This document shows, piece by piece, positions 20,543 to 29,171 of a stretch of DNA of 64,000 bases. Under the pieces are notes generated by a model. The model was not told the DNA's origin. It did no database searches and saw only the letters and a program-made list of their open reading frames with translations. Position 1 is the first letter of the stretch, and each line of letters opens with the position of its first letter. The position numbers were made by a program, and so were the translations under genes. Source of the stretch: Haloimpatiens sp. FM7315 (GTDB lineage: Bacteria > Bacillota > Clostridia > Clostridiales > Clostridiaceae). Where the stretch lies: positions 2,468,001 to 2,532,000 of the forward strand of contig JBGVUE010000001.1 of NCBI GenBank assembly GCA_041861885.1, written 5' to 3'.

Positions 20543-22313
20543 CTAGATCAGATTTCTAACCCTTATATTTCCTTCTTGAAACATAATCTCTTTGTCACAA
20601 ATCTTTAAAACCGATTTTCTATGAGTTACAATAATCACTGTTTTATTTGTCATTGCCCGTAGATTACACAAAAGCAATTCTTCAGTTTTTTCATCTAATG
20701 CGCTAGTAGACTCATCAAATATCAATATTGGATTATCTGAAAATATAGCCCTTGCAATAGCTATTCGCTGCATCTGCCCCTCTGAAAGTCCTAGTCCCCT
20801 TTCTCCAAGAAAGGTGTTAAGTCCAAGTGGCAATTCTTTTACAAAATCTTCAGCACAAGCAATCCTAAGTGCCTTCCATATCCTATCTTCATCCTTAATT
20901 GCCTCTTTATCTGAATAAGCAACGATTTGGCCAATAGTTCCACTCATAAGATGATTTTCCTGTGGTACATAGGCAAACAGTCGCCGATAATCTGCTGTTA
21001 ATGAAACTCGCTTTTGTACTTCATCATCCTTAAAACCATTGGAGCTTAAGCTATTTTCATGTTTTATATCAATCCACCTCTTTCCTTTATCTAAAGGATA
21101 AAGGCACATCAATAATTTTAATATGGTACTCTTACCACAGCCTGAAGGTCCTGTAAAAGCAACGTAATCTCCCTTTTCAATTTTCATATTCACAGCTTTT
21201 ACTACCCTAGACATTTCTGTATCTGAATTTTTTACAGGTGATTTATAAGTAAAATCCACATTACAAAGTGTGAGAGAACTAAAATAATTTTCATAAAGTG
21301 TATAAATCTCTGATATTGATTTTAATTTTTTATGTTTTATTTCAATCTCCTCATCATATCCTTCAGCTTCCATTAATCTCTCCCCGCTTACTAGCATTGC
21401 ATAATATTTTGGTATATATCCTGTAATATTTGCAAAGGGAGATTGAATCTGACTTATTAATTGTAAAATTGCCATAAGCGTTCCATAAGACATAGTTCCA
21501 ATCAAAATACCATAGCCGCAAAATCCTACACCAAGCACGTAGGCTCCTTGCATCACACCTCCAAATCCAATATTACATATATTTGAAAAATGATTTTTCT
21601 TCATCCTTGCTTTCTTATGTGCTTCCATTTTTTCAGAAGCACTTTCTAAAGTCTGCTCCTCTTTTACAAAGGTACGAAGCACCAACATACTGCAAAAACT
21701 TTCCTGTAAAAACACCCTTAAATATCCATCTGATTCTTATACCTTTCGGTGAAATCTTTTTAGTGCTTTACGAAATACATAAGTTAGACTAATGAGTAAT
21801 ATACCTCCGGGAATTAATATATATATAAATTCTTGCTCTAATATAAGAATCATAGCTACTGCTCCCACCATCTTTACAAGCATTCCAGCAACTATAGGAA
21901 TAATCTGTGCTAAACCATCTGCAACTACTACTGTGTCAGATGTTATTCTATTCATCCATTCTCCAGAATGAACCTCACTAAAAGAGCCATAATCACAATT
22001 TAGCAAAAATGTAAAAAGTCTTTCTTTAAAACAATTCTCCATTGTTGCCCTTGAATACTCTTCTAAAAAACGGTTTATTGCCCTAAGTAGAATCTGAAAA
22101 AGCACCAATCCCAAAAAGCTGCAATACCATAAAAAAAGCCTTCAGAATCCTTTGCCACAGCTTCATCAATAACCCCTCTTAGAATCAATGCATAAAAAAC
22201 ACTACTAATTCCAAGCACTATTTGTACAACAAGTAAAATTAGGATATATATTTTTTTCTTCCTACTACATTACTTATCCAGCGAAGTGTTGAGGCACTTT
22301 TAATATTCTTCAT
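20543..22313 (-). pseudogene. ABC exporter (TMD-NBD) of the peptide operon, disrupted
   Basis: The start is ATG 22313 after AAGGGGG. The parts join through T7 at 22251-22257 and A5 at 22113-22117, both one-base shifts, and an in-frame TAA at 21737-21739 between HRKV and ESDGYLRV. Apart from these, it is a normal type-I half-transporter of about 590 aa. Visible are membrane helices, Walker A (GPSGCGKST), signature LSEGQMQRIAIARA, Walker B ILIFDEST and the H-loop VTHRKS. No C39 peptidase domain is present. It probably exports the matured peptide. The stop codon is not explained by a homopolymer indel and could be a real null allele. Confidence 0.85.
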
Positions 22314-22409
22314 CCAATTAATTCCCCCTTAAGACCTTCCCTTCATAATAATACTATTGGCTAGGTAACTTCTATTGCATCTATTTCATTTATTGCATTT
22401 ATAAATTAA

Positions 22410-22862
22410 TTATTCTGCCATTATCTTTCTTAACTTTCTTTTACTTTTATATAAAAATAGCTTAATCCATAAAATAGCAGCTCGAATATAAAAGAAATCA
22501 CACCAAAGATGTACATAAATCTGATATTTCTTATCTGTTACAGATATGGTTACACCATCTCGTATTACCTTTGTCATAACCCCTAGCATATTATCCTCTG
22601 TAACACCATATTCAAGCTTAAACCTATTATCACCGCATAAAACGTAGTCACTGCTTCTAACCTTAAGAATCCTGTGTAACACATACTGACCACTATTTCT
22701 CTTAAAAAGCACTACATCATATTTTCTAAAACCAAGTCCAGGCTTTTTCTCTATAACAAATAAGTCCTTATGCTGACGTAAAAGTGGCATCATGCTAGTA
22801 CCCACATTTACAAAAGTAAAACTACCATGTTTTCCTAATTCTTTTTCATAGGTGCTATTCAT
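22410..22862 (-). CDS. S24/S26-type (signal-peptidase-like) serine protease
   Basis: About 150 aa. The ATG at 22862 overlaps the PqqD stop (ATGAATAG), so translation is coupled. The Ser box GTSMMPLL, the block YDVVLFKRNSGQYVLHRI and the GDN motif match type I signal peptidase/SipW-like folds, with the second catalytic residue expected in the YDVVLF...HRI segment. A hydrophobic segment near the C-terminus may anchor it. In this operon it is a candidate for leader removal, since no C39 domain or lasso B2 protease is present. Confidence 0.8.
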   Translation of the reverse strand: MNSTYEKELGKHGSFTFVNVGTSMMPLLRQHKDLFVIEKKPGLGFRKYDVVLFKRNSGQYVLHRILKVRSSDYVLCGDNRFKLEYGVTEDNMLGVMTKVIRDGVTISVTDKKYQIYVHLWCDFFYIRAAILWIKLFLYKSKRKLRKIMAE

Positions 22863-23121
22863 AAATTGCCCCAATCTCTCTTAGAATTTCAATTATCCTT
22901 TGAACATCATTTTTAACAACTTCACGTGAAGCATCAAAGTTCATTAATATCTCCTCTACAATCTGCTCTTCTTTTCTTTCTACCTTTAGGCAATCTATAA
23001 TAAATGCCCCAGTTTTGTTACTTCTCACAAGACCGTGAAACTTATAAGAAGCATCTCCAACAGCAACCATAATATTCTCTCCATTTGAATTGTGAGTAAT
23101 AAAACCTTCCTTTAATTTCAT
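22855..23121 (-). CDS. PqqD-family peptide-recognition protein (RRE)
   Basis: 88 aa with the PqqD pattern: hydrophobic strands GENIMVAVGDASYKFHGLV, then RSNKTGAFIIDCLK and a C-terminal winged-helix half. PqqD-like domains bind leader peptides and deliver them to modification enzymes. It sits between the HPr-kinase-like gene (18 bp upstream) and the protease gene (overlapping). Confidence 0.85.
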   Translation of the reverse strand: MKLKEGFITHNSNGENIMVAVGDASYKFHGLVRSNKTGAFIIDCLKVERKEEQIVEEILMNFDASREVVKNDVQRIIEILREIGAIYE

Positions 23122-23138
23122 GTTTTTCCCTCCTATAA

Positions 23139-23870
23139 TTACTTCATTGCTTCATATGAAACCTTAGCAGCTTCCAGTTCCATATTACAGCCTAACTCAT
23201 ACAATCTAATCTTTTCTACAAGCAAATCAATAAGCAACAGTGTTTTTTTCATATTTTTTAAATTTAAAGAATGGTAAGAATGCTGAAGAAGTTTTGGATA
23301 AGCTTTAATTTTATCAATTCTTAAAATATGGTTTTGAATATCTTTATTTAAGAAACAAATACCTTTTAATGGTACTTGTATGTTATTACTTAAATGATGC
23401 TTTCCATCCCAAGGTGTGCCATAAACCGTAACTTCATTTTCAGTGATATGAAGTAATGGCTTGTCATCATTAATCATCACCGCACTATTTCCCAAAAGTT
23501 TTCTCCACAACCTAGTATGTGTAGATTTTCCCGTACCACTTTTTGCAATAAACAGATATCCCTGTCCCTCTACTGCTATAGCAGAGCCATGAAACAACAG
23601 GATGTCCTTTTCAATAAGCAGCTCTGAAATTTTCCGATATACCCCTAATGTCTCAAGATACTCCTCTTTAAAATGTCTTACCTTAATTCCTTCTTTTTTA
23701 TCCTCTGCTTTTGATTTTTCACCTTCAAAGGTAATATCTTCTGGATAAATGCTCACAGAAAATTCTTGGGGTTCAATTGTCTTATATTTTTCACACATCT
23801 TGTGAATCCCATTGTAAATGGAGTTTATTTCCACAACCTGTCCTGCTATTTTGTAATTTCCTACATACAT
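23139..23870 (-). CDS. HPr-kinase-like P-loop protein
   Basis: 243 aa. The Walker A motif is AKSGTGKSTHTRLW, followed by INDDKPLL and GTPWDGKHHL, the arrangement of HprK-like kinases found beside PqqD genes. In paeninodin-type clusters a homologue phosphorylates the precursor's C-terminal serine. The precursor here ends in Asp-Asp-Ile-Gly, not Ser, so the substrate residue may be the internal Thr-Thr-Ser. This is inference. Confidence 0.85.
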   Translation of the reverse strand: MYVGNYKIAGQVVEINSIYNGIHKMCEKYKTIEPQEFSVSIYPEDITFEGEKSKAEDKKEGIKVRHFKEEYLETLGVYRKISELLIEKDILLFHGSAIAVEGQGYLFIAKSGTGKSTHTRLWRKLLGNSAVMINDDKPLLHITENEVTVYGTPWDGKHHLSNNIQVPLKGICFLNKDIQNHILRIDKIKAYPKLLQHSYHSLNLKNMKKTLLLIDLLVEKIRLYELGCNMELEAAKVSYEAMK

Positions 23871-23936
23871 CTTTCTCCTACCTTTCTAATTTCAGATATA
23901 GCTAAAAGTTCCTGTTTAAATAAGGCAAAATAGTTT

Positions 23937-23988
23937 GTAAGCAGATAGAATAAACTCACTAGCTGGCGCATTTTTTCTATCTGCTTAC
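23937..23988 (-). promoter_or_regulatory. 14-bp stem with 24-base loop between peptide and kinase genes
   Basis: GTAAGCAGATAGAA pairs perfectly with TTCTATCTGCTTAC. It lies just downstream of the small peptide gene inside the operon. It lacks a terminal T run, so it may be an RNA processing or stability element that raises peptide yield relative to the enzymes, or a partial terminator. Confidence 0.6.
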
Positions 23989-24018
23989 TACTACAAAATA
24001 AATATATATAATTATATT

Positions 24019-24135
24019 TTATCCGATGTCATCATCCCCACCGCCAATTTCACCTGATGTTGTTATGATATCTTCCTCATCAAATAATATAACCTCCATT
24101 TCTGGTGATTCATATTGTTTTTTCTTACTATTCAT
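24019..24135 (-). CDS. 38-aa precursor-like peptide
   Basis: This ORF starts at ATG 24135 with AGAAGGGAAG upstream. The N-terminal part is basic then acidic (YESPEMEVILFDEED), followed by IITTSGEIGGGDDDIG. The motif K-Y-x-x-P-E-M-E-V-x-x-F-D-x-E-D-x-I-T-T-S is one I associate with small clostridial peptides next to PqqD/HPrK genes; this is from memory. Position, size and neighbours (kinase, PqqD, protease, exporter) support a modified and exported peptide. The core probably starts after the Thr-Thr-Ser region. Confidence 0.75.
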   Translation of the reverse strand: MNSKKKQYESPEMEVILFDEEDIITTSGEIGGGDDDIG

Positions 24136-24165
24136 TTTTTATATCTTCCCTTCTATTATTACTTT

Positions 24166-27100
24166 TTATTTATAACATCCATACTGCACATCACTTAATA
24201 TTGTCTCTAAGTTTCCATCCTTATTTCTTATAACAATATATGCCCTTATAGATACACCTTTTCCATCTGTTGCAGCCACACTGTAATAATACTGATTAGG
24301 TATAGAATCGGATACATTTATAACTCTCTTGTAAATTCCATCTGAATCAAAAGTCATCTGATCATTTGTCTTTGGCACTGTAGATACAATACGTAGAATT
24401 CCACTCTCAACCATAGTATATCCTTCTGGTAAATCCATTACTGCATACCATACCATCTTATGCTTACCCTCTCTTATGAATTCATAGGTTGGCTCACTTA
24501 GGGTAAGTGTTGGCTTCTTTATTACATCATTTTTTAAATCTTCATATATAGCCTTTAACTCCATATTACAAGTAATAGAAAAATTATAGGGGTTACTATA
24601 GCTTAAAATATTGCCCTCTTTATCAATCCAGTATGCAAACTTCTTACCTTCTGGTATACTTGTTTCTGTAACTTCTGCTTTAACACTGCTTAATGGTGCA
24701 TATGAATCCTTTAATATATCATTTACAGTTAGAGAATACTTCACTTCTTTCACCCTAAAAAGCGGCCTTAAATCCATATTTGAAGTAATGGTAATACTTC
24801 CATCTTCATTTAGCTTTATTGGATTTGTCCCATCAGCACTCCATCCTATAAACTCATACCCAATCTTTGAAGGTGTATTTGGAACTGTGACTCCAGTATT
24901 CAAAGCTATCTTCTCTGATTTAAGTAGGTTTCCAGCCTGATGATAAAAGGCTATCCTATAATAAGTGACATTTTCCTTAATCTGTGTAAATATTGGTGTT
25001 ATAGTCATATTACCTGAAACATTAAATGAAAAATTTGGACTAGTATCAACTGTTACACCATATTCATTCTTCCAGCCATCAAAGACATAGCCTGTATTTG
25101 CTTCTGCTTTTAAAACTGCTCTCTCATTATAAGAATATCCTTCATCCTTTACACCAGTTATTGTACCTGCAGAAGAATTAAAATCTCCTACACTAAGTGT
25201 ATATTTATCTATGGTGAACCATGCATAATAGGTACATGATTTACTAGCTTTAACAGTGAATGTTTTCTCTTTAGATACTTCAGTATTTCCTTCAGCATCT
25301 GAAGTCCATTTTACAAATTTGCATCCCATACGAGGTTCCGCTATAAAAGTAGCTGTAGCTCCTGCAGCATAAGCTCCCCCTTCTCCTACTGTTCCTAAAT
25401 TTAAATCTTTTGACTTTGCAGTTATAGTATAGAAAATTCCTTTTGTTACTGTAACTACTACATCACCGCCAATATCCTTCAATTGATTATTAGCAGTGTC
25501 TAAAGTAGCAGTGCCGCTTGTAATTTCAAAGTTATATTTATAACCTTCATTTATTTCTGCCTCAGTTAAGGTGAAATTCGCAAGTGTCATACTGCTATTA
25601 GCATAACCCCGAATATTTTCTAATTCTTTGTTATCTAGAAAATAGCTAACCTTGTGTACAGCTTTTATAGAATCTAAGGATAATACTGGATCACTATCCG
25701 TTATATTTCCAGTAAGTCTTTGCCCCCATACCTGAATAGCTGGATTTGATTGTCCATTTTGTAGTAGCCAAGTAATCTTACCCCTTGTAAAATCATTTGT
25801 AACTGCTTCACTTCCAGCAGAATTTGCTGAACCATCATCTGTTAATCTATTTTCTTTATTATAATAACAATTGGTGAAAGTTCCTCCATTTCTTGCCATA
25901 TGCTGTCCCTTTGCAGTAATACTATTACTTCCAAAACTTGCATTAACATAACAATTAATTGCATTTAGTGTATCCGACTTCCATCCACAAAGACCGCCAA
26001 CACCTTCTAATGAGGTAGCAGAAGAAGTAATCTTACCTGTAAAGCAGCAATTTGTCATAGTAACATTACCCAAATTATTAATCAACCCCACAATGCCACC
26101 ATAGGTACAATCTCCACCTTTAGTAAAATTCATCTCTACACTACTAGAACAGCTTGAAAAATTTACATTTCCATCTCTAGCTACTCCTGCAATACCACCA
26201 GAATACTTTTCTTTTGAAGTTATAGTTCCAGTAGTACAAATATTTTTTATACTAGCACCACTTCCAAGATATCCAAATAAAGCAACTGCTTCTTTTGGAT
26301 TACTACTAGCATTTGTCATAGCAAGGGTTACAGTATGCCCCGCAGCATCAAAATTTCCGCAAAAAGGCATATTTGTGCTGCTACCTTCAGTAAAACAGCC
26401 AATTGGAATTGATGAATAAGTTATATCATTATTCAATTTTAAATACTTACTAGAATAGCTTTGACCTCTTTTAACCGAATTTGCCAAATATTCCAAATCA
26501 AAATCAGTTTTTATGATATAAGGATCATCTTTTGTACCAGTACCGCTGAGAGGTGATTTCTGTAAGGTTTTAAAAGATACAGTTTTAATATCTGTAAAGT
26601 TTTCTCCCGACTTTGCAACCATATAATAGGTGTAAGAGGTATCATCCTTAAGATTTTGAAGTAGAATATCTGAATCAATATTAGAAGAAACAGATTGAGA
26701 ATTGCCTTTTGCCTCTAATATATTTTTGTCATTAATTGGCGTTTCGCTTGCAAGGTAATAAACCCTAGCATCTTTATTGCAGTTAACAGTAAATTTTGTA
26801 CTGTTATCCGTTATTTCTTTTGCTTCTGAAACAGTTAGATTCAAATCCTCTATAGGATTTCCATTCCAAATGCCACTGCCACTGTACTTACCTCCATCAC
26901 TCTTTACTATGCCGTTGTTAATAAAAGTACCTTTATTCTCCATTGTACCATTCAGTGTGATTTTGCCCTGATTTTTAATAACCGCACCCTCTTGAACCGT
27001 TAAGGTACCCTCCTTTGGCAGTGTAAACTCAAAATCAGAAGGAAGTGTAATTGTTCCCTTTGCAATATAAACGTTGGCTGCAGTTTTTAGAAAACCATTG

Positions 27101-27732
27101 TGAAAACCAATTTCATTTGCTTTTGTTGATGTAACAATACCAGTTTTAATTCCTGTAGTTTTTCCCCAGTTACTGCTGCAACTTACATCGTAACCTGCGG
27201 TACCCCCTGTTACTATCACGGTAGTATTACCTTTTAAAATATTATTTCTAGTGTCACAAGACCCACCTCTTATATAACGATGAACCTTACCACCAGTTAC
27301 CTTAATGTAGGTATCTCCTGTAAGATCTCCTCCTTTAGAATTATAGTCAGTATAACACCCCCCAAACAAATCATCTATATGGCCTCCTGTCATAACAATA
27401 TGGGTATTATATTGCACATTTACTCTATTGCCTCCTCCATAGATACCATAATATTCTAAATTTTCTCCATTTTTGGGCGCATTAGCAATACCTGCATCTT
27501 TTAATGACTTTTCACCAGGGTCAATTACGCCACTAGCATTGGTGTCAATATATATGGTTGTACCATTACCATCAGCTACAATCAGTAAAGGTGTGCCATT
27601 GGCAAATATAGTTCTACCATCTACAGTTGGCATTTTTTCCGAACTTCCATATACCACCCACATACCCATATGAAATGTTAAACTTAAAGATAAAATTACT
27701 GAAATAACTTTTTTAATAATTTCATATTTCAT
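24166..27732 (-). CDS. Giant secreted surface protein with beta-helix and InlB B-repeats
   Basis: 1,188 aa. A signal peptide (to about residue 30) precedes a glycine-rich beta-helix-like region (VMTGGHIDDLFGGCY, VTGGKVHRYIRGGSC). Then come GLUG-like segments (YSGGIAGVARDGN, CTYGGIVGLINN, GVGGLCGW) at about 510-590 and four InlB/Flg_new-type repeats (GCKFVKWTSD, GYVFDGWKNE, GYEFIGWSAD, GKKFAYWIDK) at about 770-1080. There is no LPxTG anchor. The peptide gene starts 31 bp downstream, so the two are expressed together. It may be an adhesin, or a target or partner of the peptide system. Confidence 0.8.
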   Translation of the reverse strand: MKYEIIKKVISVILSLSLTFHMGMWVVYGSSEKMPTVDGRTIFANGTPLLIVADGNGTTIYIDTNASGVIDPGEKSLKDAGIANAPKNGENLEYYGIYGGGNRVNVQYNTHIVMTGGHIDDLFGGCYTDYNSKGGDLTGDTYIKVTGGKVHRYIRGGSCDTRNNILKGNTTVIVTGGTAGYDVSCSSNWGKTTGIKTGIVTSTKANEIGFHNGFLKTAANVYIAKGTITLPSDFEFTLPKEGTLTVQEGAVIKNQGKITLNGTMENKGTFINNGIVKSDGGKYSGSGIWNGNPIEDLNLTVSEAKEITDNSTKFTVNCNKDARVYYLASETPINDKNILEAKGNSQSVSSNIDSDILLQNLKDDTSYTYYMVAKSGENFTDIKTVSFKTLQKSPLSGTGTKDDPYIIKTDFDLEYLANSVKRGQSYSSKYLKLNNDITYSSIPIGCFTEGSSTNMPFCGNFDAAGHTVTLAMTNASSNPKEAVALFGYLGSGASIKNICTTGTITSKEKYSGGIAGVARDGNVNFSSCSSSVEMNFTKGGDCTYGGIVGLINNLGNVTMTNCCFTGKITSSATSLEGVGGLCGWKSDTLNAINCYVNASFGSNSITAKGQHMARNGGTFTNCYYNKENRLTDDGSANSAGSEAVTNDFTRGKITWLLQNGQSNPAIQVWGQRLTGNITDSDPVLSLDSIKAVHKVSYFLDNKELENIRGYANSSMTLANFTLTEAEINEGYKYNFEITSGTATLDTANNQLKDIGGDVVVTVTKGIFYTITAKSKDLNLGTVGEGGAYAAGATATFIAEPRMGCKFVKWTSDAEGNTEVSKEKTFTVKASKSCTYYAWFTIDKYTLSVGDFNSSAGTITGVKDEGYSYNERAVLKAEANTGYVFDGWKNEYGVTVDTSPNFSFNVSGNMTITPIFTQIKENVTYYRIAFYHQAGNLLKSEKIALNTGVTVPNTPSKIGYEFIGWSADGTNPIKLNEDGSITITSNMDLRPLFRVKEVKYSLTVNDILKDSYAPLSSVKAEVTETSIPEGKKFAYWIDKEGNILSYSNPYNFSITCNMELKAIYEDLKNDVIKKPTLTLSEPTYEFIREGKHKMVWYAVMDLPEGYTMVESGILRIVSTVPKTNDQMTFDSDGIYKRVINVSDSIPNQYYYSVAATDGKGVSIRAYIVIRNKDGNLETILSDVQYGCYK

Positions 27733-27764
27733 ATATTTTTTCTCCTTTTAGCTAAAATTCAACC

Positions 27765-28193
27765 TTAAGTCTGTATTCTTTGACTTGAATTTTCATTAAC
27801 CTTTATGTGCACTTGACATAATGTAGTTTCTAAATTAGATATTCCACAACGTTTAAGTCCCTCTATCAGCTTTTCACTACATATAGGCCGTATTCCAAAC
27901 TGCTTTACTTCATTTTCAAAAGCAAAGCCTGCAAAATCCTTATCATCAGAAAACCAAATAATTTTTGCATTTGCATCTCTAAGATGAATATGCTTAACCG
28001 TTTCCATTCCTTTTGCCTTATCCATTGCTACAATTACAATAAAATAGCTATTATTAATCATAGCCTTAATAATGTTTTCCCTATTCTCAAAAATATCAAT
28101 AACAGGATAACAATTACATTCTCCACAATAATCTATTGTAAGCCTCTTTAGTATTTTCAAATCCTCTGCCTTTGCACAAATAGCTATTTTCAT
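27765..28193 (-). CDS. Receiver-like protein without output domain
   Basis: About 142 aa from ATG 28193, with GGAAAGGGGG upstream. It has the alternating strand/helix layout of a response-regulator receiver (MKIAICAKAEDLKILKRL; FIVIVAMDKAKGMETVKHI; AKIIWFSDD; FGIRPI), close to the receiver half of LytTR regulators. The usual phospho-acceptor context is altered (AMDKAKG instead of LDIxMPG), and no DNA-binding domain follows. It may be a degenerate sensor or a decoy for the divergent LytTR system. Confidence 0.6.
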   Translation of the reverse strand: MKIAICAKAEDLKILKRLTIDYCGECNCYPVIDIFENRENIIKAMINNSYFIVIVAMDKAKGMETVKHIHLRDANAKIIWFSDDKDFAGFAFENEVKQFGIRPICSEKLIEGLKRCGISNLETTLCQVHIKVNENSSQRIQT

Positions 28194-28341
28194 TTTATAC
28201 CCCCTTTCCTTATTTCTTAGTACCCTAGGCATATATATAAAACCATGAATCTCATAAATTAAAATCCATAATAAATATAAATTTTATGCCTTTATAAATA
28301 ATTGTAACAAATTTCCAATATCTCTTCAATATATTTAAACT

Positions 28342-28397
28342 CAGTGGTAATTATTTTGACTGAGTGGTAATGTAAAAAAATTCTTTTATAGTATAAT
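28342..28397 (+). promoter_or_regulatory. Probable LytTR operator plus -10 box
   Basis: Direct repeats CAGTGGTAAT (28342-28351) and GAGTGGTAAT (28362-28371) are spaced 20 bp, about two helical turns. A perfect TATAAT follows at 28392-28397 and the second repeat sits over the expected -35 position. This is the layout of LytTR/AgrA-type activated promoters, here in front of the regulator's own gene and between the two divergent operons. Confidence 0.65.
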
Positions 28398-28433
28398 TAG
28401 GTTGGATAAATATATAAACTTTGGAGGTTTGCT

Positions 28434-29163
28434 ATGGAAATCGCTATTGTAGATAATTTGTTAAAAGACCGTGCTATACTTCGTAATCTTGCTAATAAAT
28501 ATTTTGAAGACAGGAAAGATTTATATGATATTTCCCCTAACTTTACAGAATTTGAAAGCGGAGAAGCTTTTTTAGAACATTATACATCTTACAAATATGA
28601 AATTGTTTTTCTAGATATTTATATGAATAAACTAACAGGTATGGATGTGGCAAAAAAGATTGCCGCTTTAGATAGAAATTGCAGTATTATTTTTTACTAC
28701 CAGCGATGAACATCAGCTAGAAGGTTACGATGTTCACGCCATAGGATATATTATGAAACCAGTTAAAGATCATATTTCTACACTTTATAGGGCTATGGAT
28801 TATGCTACTAACAGGCTGCAAATGGACAAGGCTGGTATAAAAGTTGTAGCTGAATGTGGAGAAGTGTATTTGTATTATCGAAATATACTATACATAGATT
28901 GCATTGATCGCACTGTGTATATTCACCTTGCTGACAGAGTATTTAAAGTTTTAGGTAAATATAGAGATTATCAAAATAAATTTCTTCCCGACAACCGTTT
29001 CCTTGAATGCTATAGAAATGTAATTGTCAATATGGACTATATTGACATCCCTTTAGATTGTGATTTCATTCTAAAATCTGGTGAAAAATTGCCTATTAGC
29101 AGGCGAAAAAAAACTAATGTCATGGAGAAATACATGATGTATTTTATAAAAAAACGGGGGTAA
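28434..29163 (+). pseudogene. LytTR response regulator, frame-disrupted
   Basis: The receiver domain (phospho-Asp in YEIVFLDIYMNKLTGMDVA) is cut by a one-base change in the T6 run at 28690-28695. Removing one T gives IIFTTSDEHQLEGYDVHAIGYIMKP, then a LytTR DNA-binding domain (VVAECGEVYLYYRNILYID...FLECYRNVIVNMDYI). Joined, it has about 243 aa, the normal length. GGAGG precedes the ATG. It is coupled to the kinase gene 8 bp downstream and probably binds the repeats just upstream. Confidence 0.85.
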
Positions 29164-29171
29164 TATAAGTC

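Noticed and set aside
20269..20559. Three overlapping plus-strand frames rich in Tyr/Phe/Leu
   Set aside because: They are translations of the 24-bp minisatellite in three frames; no ribosome site or family signal.
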